Made by a program: the position numbers and the translations under genes. Under the pieces are notes generated by a model, which saw nothing but the letters and a program-made list of their open reading frames with translations, made no database searches and was not told where the DNA came from. Positions 1 through 6,009 of a stretch of DNA of 7,987 nt are shown in pieces (the first letter of the stretch is position 1; the number at the start of each line of letters is the position of its first letter). This DNA comes from Acidobacteriota bacterium (lineage in GTDB: Bacteria; Acidobacteriota; Terriglobia; Terriglobales; Acidobacteriaceae), in contig QIAK01000047.1 in assembly GCA_003225515.1 (NCBI GenBank), forward strand, positions 1 through 7,987, written 5' to 3'.

Positions 1-80
1 TGCAGAAGGCCAGGTCCAGTTTTCCATCGCCCTTAAATCGCTGAACTGCACGCTGGTATTGTTTTAAATTGCCACACAAG

Positions 81-98
81 GCATCGGAGCTCGGATGC
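81..98. promoter_or_regulatory. Near-perfect 18-base palindrome, candidate operator
   Basis: The sequence GCATCGGAGCTCGGATGC reads almost the same on both strands: eight of nine base pairs are complementary, the exception being G86 opposite G93. It lies 39 bases before the isomerase start and 8 bases before a TAAAAT that could serve as a -10 element. That placement and length suit a dimeric repressor such as a LacI/GalR-type sugar regulator, although the centre is AGCT where LacI/GalR sites usually have CG. There is no regulator gene in the window, so its use as an operator is inference. A chance palindrome is possible. Confidence 0.35.
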
Positions 99-122
99 TC
101 CTGCGATAAAATGTCGGTTTGA

Positions 123-128
123 AAGGGG
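123..128 (+). promoter_or_regulatory. Ribosome-binding site of the TIM-barrel gene
   Basis: AAGGGG lies nine bases before the ATG at 138 and supports that start. An ATG at 111 is followed by a stop after three codons and is not an alternative. Confidence 0.6.
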
Positions 129-137
129 TAAAGCAAC

Positions 138-980
138 ATGCGCGTTGGAGTGTTTACGCCTCTGCTGTCTCAGTTGCCGCTGGATCAGGTTCTAAAGAAA
201 CTCGCCGGGCTGCACATCAATACCGTCGAACTTGCGACGGGAAACTACGTAGGCGATGCACACTGCAAGCTTTCGATGATTGAGAACAGCGCGGCTTTAT
301 CCGATTTCAAGAAGCTGATTGCCGATAATGGATTCAGCATCAGCGCCTTGAGCTGTCACGGCAACCCGCTGCATCCGGATAAAGAACAGGCGAAACAATA
401 TCGCGAGGTAAGCCGCAAAAGCATTCTGCTGGCGGAAAAGCTCGGGGTCTCGGTAACTGTCGATTTCTCCGGGTGTCCCGGTGATTCGCCGCAGGCCACG
501 GCTCCCAACTGGGTCACTTGCCCGTGGCCGCCCGAGTACCGCAAGGTTCTCGACTGGCAATGGAACGAGGTGGTCGCGCCCTATTGGGTCGAGCATGCGA
601 AGTTCGCGTCGGACCACGGGGTGAAAATCGCCGTCGAGATGCACCCCGGATTCGTCGTGTACAACCCGGAGACCATGCTCCGGCTGCGCTCGATCGCAGG
701 TGACAACGTCGGCTGCAATTTCGATCCCAGCCATCTTTTCTGGCAAAGTATCGACCCGGTTGGCGCCGTGCGTGTACTGGCAGGCGGCATCTTCCATGTC
801 CACGCCAAAGACACGCAGCTTTATCCGGTTAACCTGCAGCGCACCGGCGTTCTCGATACCAAGCCATACACGGAAGAACGCGATCGCGCCTGGATCTTCC
901 GCACCTGTGGTTACGGGCACGGAGCCGAGTGGTGGACCGAGTTGATCTCCATCGGTGCTTTCGATCGAGCACGAAGATAG
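138..980 (+). CDS. Sugar phosphate isomerase/epimerase-type TIM barrel, 3' end frame-disrupted
   Basis: A 280-residue cytoplasmic protein of the xylose-isomerase-like TIM-barrel (AP_endonuc_2) superfamily, whose members isomerise, epimerise or cleave sugars and sugar derivatives using a divalent metal. Visible landmarks are MRVGVFTPLL as the first strand, VELATG around residues 30-35, SCHGNPLHPD at 72-81, VEMHPG (Glu167, His169), NFDPSH (Asp196, His199) and HVHAKD (His220, His222). Glu167, Asp196 and His222 are the likely metal ligands by analogy with tagatose/psicose 3-epimerases. There is no signal peptide. The frame stops too early: after TELIS (residue 271) it runs into the unrelated GAFDRARR and a TAG, while the expected ending lies in another frame (946-1074). 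The product therefore lacks the final strand and the fourth metal-ligand Glu. The next gene is an oxidoreductase, a common partner. Family assignment is strong, substrate is unknown, and activity of this copy is doubtful. Confidence 0.85.
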   Translation: MRVGVFTPLLSQLPLDQVLKKLAGLHINTVELATGNYVGDAHCKLSMIENSAALSDFKKLIADNGFSISALSCHGNPLHPDKEQAKQYREVSRKSILLAEKLGVSVTVDFSGCPGDSPQATAPNWVTCPWPPEYRKVLDWQWNEVVAPYWVEHAKFASDHGVKIAVEMHPGFVVYNPETMLRLRSIAGDNVGCNFDPSHLFWQSIDPVGAVRVLAGGIFHVHAKDTQLYPVNLQRTGVLDTKPYTEERDRAWIFRTCGYGHGAEWWTELISIGAFDRARR

Positions 981-1074
981 CCTGCTCTCGCCCGCGGAGG
1001 GTTTGTCCAAGGCGGCGGAGTTTCTGAACAGGATCGTAATCCGCGAGCAGCCAGGGGCGTCCTGGTGGTCGTAA
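946..1074 (+). pseudogene. Out-of-frame C-terminal remnant of the TIM-barrel gene
   Basis: In the frame offset by one from the upstream gene, bases 955-1071 read VLSIEHEDSLLSPAEGL, then SKAAEFLNRIVIREQPGASWWS, and end at TAA (1072-1074). This is the characteristic ending of sugar phosphate isomerase/epimerase proteins: a last strand with the metal-binding Glu of SIEHED (codon 967-969), then a final helix. The frame is closed just upstream by TGA at 943-945, so this is not an independent gene. From memory of the family, about nine residues (a segment ending in a GYDG-like motif) normally lie between the TELIS-like helix and VLSIEHED. Here only four bases separate the TCC at 948-950 from the GTG at 955, so a net loss of about 23 bases is likely rather than a one-base slip. 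With this tail counted, the gap to the next gene is only 30 bases. Confidence 0.75.
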
Positions 1075-1104
1075 CATGTTTGCAGAGAGGGAAGAAAGAA
1101 TTCA

Positions 1105-2259
1105 ATGGCACCAATTAGAACCGCAATCTTCGGTACGGGTTTTATGGGCCGCGTTCATTTAGAAGCGGTGCGACGAGTGGAGTCGGTTGAAGCCGCGGCC
1201 ATCGCGGGCAGAAATGCGGATGTTGCGGCACAATTGGGGGCTGGTTTTTCCATTCCGAAAACGACCACCGATTACCGGGAAGTGCTCGGCGATTCTTCTG
1301 TTCATGCGGTCCACATCTGCACACCCAACGCGCAGCATTTTGCCATGGCGAAGGATGCGCTGCTTGCCGGCAAGCACGTGCTGTGCGAAAAACCTCTGAC
1401 CACTACGGTCGCCGAAGCCGAAGAACTTGTCTCTCTCGCCAAACGTCAGGGACTGCACAACTGCGTTTGTCACAACTTGCGCTACTACCCGATGGTGCAG
1501 CAGATGCGGGCGATTCGTGAGGCCGGCGAACTGGGTGAGATTCTGATCGTGCAGGGCACGTATTCCCAGGATTGGCTGCTCTACGACACTGACTGGAACT
1601 GGCGGGTCGAGACGAAGGCTGCCGGGGCGTCGCGTTGCATGGCGGATATCGGATCGCATTTCTTTGATATGGCTGAGCACGTGACCGGGCTGCGCGTGAG
1701 TGCGCTATGCGCCGATCTTCAGACTTTTCATCCCACGCGCAAGAAGCCGAAGCACGCGGTTGAGACATTTGCCAACAAACTGATGGGCCCGGAGAGCTAC
1801 GACGAAGTAGCAGTTGATACCGAAGATTTCGGAGCGGTTCTATTTCGCATGGGCGCTCGTACGCGTGGCTGCGTCACCGCCAGCCAGGTTTCCGCCGGGC
1901 GCAAGAACCGGTTGAGCATCGAGATTTATGGCACGCGCTCCTCGGTGGCATGGAATCAGGAGCGGCCGGACGAACTCTGGCAAGGGCGTCGCGATGCCGG
2001 GAACCCTGTGCTTATCAAGGATCCATCTCTGCTCAAGCCCGCGGCACGAGGTTACGCCGACCTGCCCGGCGGGCATAGCGAAGGCTACGACGATACCTTC
2101 AAGCAAGTTTTTCGGCGCTTTTATGCCTCGCTGAATGCCTCAGGCGCGTCCGAGTACCCGCAATTCGTCGATGGTTTGCGCCAAATGCAAATCCTCGATT
2201 CGGTGCTGAAAAGCCATCGCACGCGACAATGGACCGATGTTCCGAAGTTCGAAGAGTAG
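1105..2259 (+). CDS. Gfo/Idh/MocA family NAD(P)-dependent oxidoreductase
   Basis: A 384-residue, complete, probably cytoplasmic dehydrogenase of the Gfo/Idh/MocA family, which oxidises or reduces sugars, inositols and glycosides with a tightly bound nicotinamide cofactor. The N-terminal Rossmann fold is clear: IRTAIFGTGFMG with the glycine motif at residues 10-15, HICTPN near 70-75, and the family signature CEKPL at 94-98, whose Lys96 is the usual catalytic or cofactor-contacting lysine. The C-terminal alpha/beta domain has DIGSH (Asp181, His185), the D-x-x-x-H motif that lines the active site, and a typical ending HSEGYDDTFKQVF then GLRQMQILDSVLKS. There is no signal peptide. The start at 1105 is supported by a purine-rich stretch with GAGGG at 1087-1091, about 13 bases upstream, a somewhat long spacing. 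It lies 30 bases after the displaced end of the TIM-barrel gene, so co-transcription is likely. The exact sugar is not readable from sequence. Confidence 0.92.
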   Translation: MAPIRTAIFGTGFMGRVHLEAVRRVESVEAAAIAGRNADVAAQLGAGFSIPKTTTDYREVLGDSSVHAVHICTPNAQHFAMAKDALLAGKHVLCEKPLTTTVAEAEELVSLAKRQGLHNCVCHNLRYYPMVQQMRAIREAGELGEILIVQGTYSQDWLLYDTDWNWRVETKAAGASRCMADIGSHFFDMAEHVTGLRVSALCADLQTFHPTRKKPKHAVETFANKLMGPESYDEVAVDTEDFGAVLFRMGARTRGCVTASQVSAGRKNRLSIEIYGTRSSVAWNQERPDELWQGRRDAGNPVLIKDPSLLKPAARGYADLPGGHSEGYDDTFKQVFRRFYASLNASGASEYPQFVDGLRQMQILDSVLKSHRTRQWTDVPKFEE

Positions 2260-2451
2260 GTCCCAATTAGCTTCGGCAGCTTCTCCTTACCGCGGGCGCC
2301 GGAGGAGCCTCCTTTGGTGGAGCGAGCCCTTCGTCCTTTTCTCTTGACCATTGCCACCCAGTAAAGCAAGAATTCCAGCAATCATTTGTGTACTCAATAG
2401 CCGCGTTCCAACCAGAAGCGGCTTTGTGCCAATTCCTGTGGGAGGCCCCCT
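2260..2451. other. Intergenic region between oxidoreductase and receptor genes
   Basis: The 192 bases contain no plausible gene. Two weak, mutually exclusive four-pair stems occur (GGAG 2301-2304 with CTCC 2309-2312, or that CTCC with GGAG 2319-2322), followed by a pyrimidine-rich run CCTTTTCTC around 2335-2343. This is not a convincing terminator. TTGACC at 2344-2349 resembles a -35 box, but nothing at the proper distance resembles a -10. The size suggests the receptor has its own promoter, which I cannot place exactly. Confidence 0.4.
2441..2445 (+). promoter_or_regulatory. Ribosome-binding site fixing the receptor start
   Basis: GGAGG lies six bases before the ATG at 2452. It decides the start, because the following codons give a good signal peptide and an overlapping ATG-initiated frame at 2388 reads no recognisable protein. 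Confidence 0.75.
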
Positions 2452-5400
2452 ATGACCCTGTTCCCCTCGTCACTTGCGAAGATGCTCTTATTGCTTCTCG
2501 TATTCTCGTCTGTCTCCTTTGGACAGGCCGTATACGGAAATATTATCGGCACCGTCACCGACCCCAGCGGCGCTGCTGTCGCCAACGCTCCTATCACCGT
2601 GAAGGACATTGAGCGGGGAACGACCTACCAGTCCACCACCAATGGCAGCGGCAATTATGAACAGACGCATCTGCTGGCGGGGCGGTACAGCATAACCGTG
2701 AATGCGCCAGGATTTGCCGTGTTCCAGGCTACTGCCAGCGTCGAAATTGACGCCTCGACGCGAGTGGACGCGGTTTTGGGCGTGCAGGGGCAATCCACCA
2801 AAGTCGAGGTCACAGAGGATACGCCATTGCTGAAGGTGGATCGCGCCGACGTCAGCACAACGTTGACCACGGAGGAATTGAGGAACTTCCCCATTATCGA
2901 ACGAAACCTGACCTTTACATTACTGGTCACGCCCGGAACCCAGATTAACGACTGGCAGCACGCATCCTCCGAAAATCCGCAAGGCGGTTACCAGATCGAC
3001 GCTAACGGTCAACAGTTCACGTCGAATGGTTTTCTGCTGGACGGCACTGAGAACAACAGCTCAATCCTGGGAATCGCAGTCATCAATCCGAACATCGATT
3101 CGCTGCAGGAATTCAAGATTACAACCAGCAATTACGATGCTCAGTTCGGATCCGTGGCCGGTGCACTTCTGCAGGCCACAACCAAATCAGGGACCAACAA
3201 TTTTCATGGCTCCGCGTTTGAGTACCTTCGCAACGATTACTTCAATGCAAAGGATTGGACGTCAGGACAGAGTCTGCCGCTGAAGTGGAATCAGTTTGGA
3301 GGCTCGGTAGGCGGGCCCATTGTAAAGAACAAGGTTTTCTTCTTCGCCGATGTGCAAGCATTAAGGCGGCGGCGCTCGGCTTCGGTACAGACCACGGTGC
3401 CGAATTCCGCCGAGCGCGCCGGCGATCTTACCGGATTGCTGGGCGACTACATTTGTAGTGACAAGAGTAGCTCTTCGAGTCCTTGCGCCAACCCGTTCAC
3501 GGTCATGACCACGGAGGGTGCAACGGTTCCGGCGCGAGTGGGAATGGTTTTTGATCCGACCACCGGAACGATTGACCCGGTAACCGGCGTTCCTACCAAC
3601 CGGCTTGCGGTCTCCAGCGGAGGCCAGGTGAATGTGTTCCCCTCGGTGCCCGCTCCAGTCACCCAACTGCTCTCGTTCCTTCCCATGCCCCAGGACGACA
3701 CCTCCATTTCCGGCAACTACATTGCTACCGGTAGCGAGAAGTTCGACAGTAGCCAGTTCGATACAAGATTCGACTACGCCTTTTCCGACCGGCTCCACTT
3801 TTTCGGGCGCTACACCATTGCGGATTTCAGCCACTTTGCTCCGGGAGCGTATGGAGCCGAGGCAGGTGGACCTGGCCTGAATGGCGTGTTTTTCGCCGGA
3901 AATGCTCCCGCGCGCAACCAGAGCATTGCAATAGGCGCTACTTACACTCTGAGTCCCAGGATTGTGACGGACTTCAGGTTTGGTTTTTACCGATATCGCA
4001 TCCGGGTCAATCCGAATGGCGTGGGAACCACTCCGGCCACCGATGCCGGCATACCCGGGCTGAATCTTGGGACCACGGAAACCAGCGGCATGCCGGCTTT
4101 CTACATCAACGGAAATGGAGGCTTCAGTTTCGGCTACGCGCTCGGTATCAACCAATGCAACTGCCCCCTGAAGGAAACTGAGAACCATTTCCAATGGGTC
4201 AACAATTGGACAATGACGAAGGGTAATCACACCTTTCAATGGGGCGTGGATTTTCGCAGAGCGCAACAACAACGCGTACCGAGCGACGCCCACCGTTCGG
4301 GGGAAGTTACTTTCGCTGAAGGAACCACGGGGAGTCCGGATGTTGATGCAGCGGATCCTGGAACCGGTAACGTGCCCGATGGCCCGACCGGAGCAGGTAT
4401 CGCTTCGCTGTTTTTTGGCGAGCCCGGCAATTTCTCCCGTTACTTTACGGGCCTTGGCTATCACCCTGGACTACGGCAAACCAGGCTCTTCTTCTATGGA
4501 CAGGATTCGTGGCGAGTGACTCGGAAGTTCACCTTTTCCTATGGGCTTCGTTACGAGAACTATCTGCCACAAACCGCGGCCAGTCCCGGCGGGGCCGGCA
4601 GCTTCGATCCCAACACGGGAGAAGTCTTAGTGGCGGGAGTAGGTTCGGTTCCGTCGAATATGGGAGTCAAGCCCTACAATCTGGGATTTGCCCCGCGCAT
4701 CGGGCTAGCGTACCAAATGTTTTCGCACACGGTTGTGAGGGCCGGGTTCGGGCGCAGTTTCACTCCGGCTGGTTTGGGCGCAGTTTTCGGTCAGGCACCT
4801 GACTATGACCCGCCGGTTACAATCCCGCAACAGCTCAACCAGAACAACCAATATGAATCTGTATTCGACCTGTTCGCGGGACCGCCTTTACCGCCGAACC
4901 CAACGGTCGGCAGTAACGGTCGTTATCCTTTGCCTAACGGATTGAACGTCTTTTATTTCTTCAATCCGCCCAGCGCCTATCGAGTTCCTCTTGCCGATTC
5001 GTGGAACCTCGCGGTGCAGCATGAATTCACTTCCAGCCTGACGGCAGAGATTGCGTACGTGGGGAACGTGGGAAGGCATCTATTCATCAATCCCAACGTG
5101 AACCAGGCAGCGCCGCCCGATCCGAATAGCGATCCCAACACATGGAACGACTTTGACTCGCGGCGGCTATTTTTCCAGAAATTCGGTTTGGAGCAGGGCC
5201 TGTATGAAATCTGCAACTGCGACAATTCCAGTTATCACGCGCTGCAAGCCAAGCTGCAAAAACGAGTGACTAAGGGCTTGGATTTTCTAGTCAGCTATAC
5301 GTATGGCAAAGCCATGGCGAACAGCGAGACCGGAGGCGCATTTTCAAACAACTTGAATTGGTGGCAGGATCACGGTCCGGCGAATTACGATCGCAAACAT

Positions 5401-5931
5401 ACCCTCACCATTTCCCACACATGGCAGTTGCCTTTTGGCCGAGACCGTCACTGGGGATCCGGAATGGGCCGCGCCATGGAAGCCGTGCTGGGTGGTTGGG
5501 ATTTCAGCGGAATCAGCCGATTTGAGTCTGGTCTGCCATTTACGGTGTTTAGCGATGGTCCTAACTTGTATGCCGATTTCAACTCGGTGAGACCGGACCA
5601 GATTGGCAACCCGCATGTGTCCCATCCAAGTGCGGCGTTGTGGTTCAATCCTGATGCCTTTGTTGTGCCCCAGGAAGTTGGCCGCAATGGCGACGTGCAT
5701 CACAATTCTTTGCGCGGTCCGCGCTTCAATCAAATGGATCTTTCGCTGGGAAAAGTTTTCCGCATAACCGAGACCAAGACACTGGAATTTAAATGGGAGA
5801 ATTTCAACGCCCTCAACCATGTCAACCTGGCGAATCCCAACAGCTATATCGGTGACCCGCAGAACGTCGGAAAGATCTACGCCGCTGCCGATATGCGCCA
5901 GATGCAGTTTGGGTTACACTTCCGCTTCTAG
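2452..5931 (+). CDS. TonB-dependent receptor-like (Oar-type) outer membrane protein with carboxypeptidase-regulatory-like domain
   Basis: A complete 1,159-residue outer-membrane protein. Residues 1-25 are a signal peptide with hydrophobic core MLLLLLVFSSVSFG and likely cleavage near Gly24/Gln25. Residues about 28-110 form a carboxypeptidase-regulatory-like (Cna-B-like) domain, recognisable from GNIIGTVTDPSGAAV and LLAGRYSITVNAPGF. A TonB-receptor plug covers roughly 120-250 (LLDGTENN, SVAGALLQATTKSGTNNFHGS). The rest is a long barrel with Oar-family signatures such as NQFGGSVGGPIVKNKVFFF, FFYGQDSWRV, NYDRKHTLTISHTWQLPFG and a terminal aromatic segment MQFGLHFRF, ending in Phe as expected for barrel assembly. 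I see no clear TonB box. Cysteines occur as C335/C345 and as two C-N-C motifs (569-571, 921-923), possibly loop disulfides. Such proteins are thought to import or bind oligosaccharides or other large substrates, but no substrate can be named. The gene probably has its own promoter and is followed by an exported deacetylase gene. Confidence 0.93.
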   Translation: MTLFPSSLAKMLLLLLVFSSVSFGQAVYGNIIGTVTDPSGAAVANAPITVKDIERGTTYQSTTNGSGNYEQTHLLAGRYSITVNAPGFAVFQATASVEIDASTRVDAVLGVQGQSTKVEVTEDTPLLKVDRADVSTTLTTEELRNFPIIERNLTFTLLVTPGTQINDWQHASSENPQGGYQIDANGQQFTSNGFLLDGTENNSSILGIAVINPNIDSLQEFKITTSNYDAQFGSVAGALLQATTKSGTNNFHGSAFEYLRNDYFNAKDWTSGQSLPLKWNQFGGSVGGPIVKNKVFFFADVQALRRRRSASVQTTVPNSAERAGDLTGLLGDYICSDKSSSSSPCANPFTVMTTEGATVPARVGMVFDPTTGTIDPVTGVPTNRLAVSSGGQVNVFPSVPAPVTQLLSFLPMPQDDTSISGNYIATGSEKFDSSQFDTRFDYAFSDRLHFFGRYTIADFSHFAPGAYGAEAGGPGLNGVFFAGNAPARNQSIAIGATYTLSPRIVTDFRFGFYRYRIRVNPNGVGTTPATDAGIPGLNLGTTETSGMPAFYINGNGGFSFGYALGINQCNCPLKETENHFQWVNNWTMTKGNHTFQWGVDFRRAQQQRVPSDAHRSGEVTFAEGTTGSPDVDAADPGTGNVPDGPTGAGIASLFFGEPGNFSRYFTGLGYHPGLRQTRLFFYGQDSWRVTRKFTFSYGLRYENYLPQTAASPGGAGSFDPNTGEVLVAGVGSVPSNMGVKPYNLGFAPRIGLAYQMFSHTVVRAGFGRSFTPAGLGAVFGQAPDYDPPVTIPQQLNQNNQYESVFDLFAGPPLPPNPTVGSNGRYPLPNGLNVFYFFNPPSAYRVPLADSWNLAVQHEFTSSLTAEIAYVGNVGRHLFINPNVNQAAPPDPNSDPNTWNDFDSRRLFFQKFGLEQGLYEICNCDNSSYHALQAKLQKRVTKGLDFLVSYTYGKAMANSETGGAFSNNLNWWQDHGPANYDRKHTLTISHTWQLPFGRDRHWGSGMGRAMEAVLGGWDFSGISRFESGLPFTVFSDGPNLYADFNSVRPDQIGNPHVSHPSAALWFNPDAFVVPQEVGRNGDVHHNSLRGPRFNQMDLSLGKVFRITETKTLEFKWENFNALNHVNLANPNSYIGDPQNVGKIYAAADMRQMQFGLHFRF

Positions 5932-5938
5932 AGGTGAG

Positions 5939-5963
5939 GCCAGCCGGGCTCGGTCCGGCTGGC
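5939..5963 (+). terminator. Strong hairpin after the receptor gene, U-tract lacking
   Basis: GCCAGCCGG (5939-5947) and CCGGCTGGC (5955-5963) form a perfect nine-pair GC-rich stem with the seven-base loop GCTCGGT, starting seven bases after the receptor stop codon. What follows (GCCGCTTCGTTACTGTT) is only mildly T-rich, so it is not a textbook intrinsic terminator. It may be a partial terminator, or a 3'-end stabilising structure that lets the receptor and the downstream deacetylase be expressed at different levels. The stem is directly visible; its role is inferred. Confidence 0.55.
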
Positions 5964-6009
5964 GCCGCTTCGTTACTGTTCATGTGAATGGAAAGGATTC
6001 ATTGAACCA

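Larger units (their letters stand above)
1..137. other. Left-edge region without a confident gene
   Basis: No gene can be assigned with confidence. On the + strand, bases 2-67 form an open frame that ends in TAA at 65-67 and reads AEGQVQFSIALKSLNCTLVLF. This could be the last 21 residues of an upstream gene, with two thirds of its codons ending in G or C. A competing - strand frame is open right across the interval and reads VQRFKGDGKLDLAFC near the edge, which superficially resembles an FG-GAP/VCBS repeat. A - strand ATG near base 35 (MENWTWPSA) is also possible. The stretch is too short to choose. The remainder is probably the leader of the isomerase gene: a palindrome at 81-98, a TAAAAT that could be a -10 element at 107-112 without a convincing -35 box, and the ribosome-binding site. 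Confidence 0.3.

Noticed and set aside
946..980. Programmed ribosomal frameshift rescuing the TIM-barrel protein
   Set aside because: There is no obvious slippery heptamer, and a slip would still leave about nine conserved residues missing, so a deletion explains it better.
297..1010. 237-codon open frame on the - strand opposite the TIM-barrel gene
   Set aside because: The + strand frame carries clear family motifs; the antisense reading has none.
2301..2322. Short GGAG/CTCC stems after the oxidoreductase gene as a terminator
   Set aside because: The stems have only four pairs, exclude each other, and have no adjacent T run.
2350..2357. ATTGCCAC occurring both here and at 68-75, upstream of two genes, as a shared regulatory motif
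   Set aside because: Eight bases shared by two leaders in a window this size can occur by chance, and the distance to each start differs.
3361..4464. 367-codon open frame on the - strand inside the receptor gene
   Set aside because: It lies wholly opposite a well-recognised receptor, has no recognisable domain or composition of a real protein, and such shadows are common in GC-rich genes.
5344..5820. 158-codon - strand frame opposite the 3' part of the receptor
   Set aside because: It is antisense to conserved barrel signatures and shows no domain of its own.
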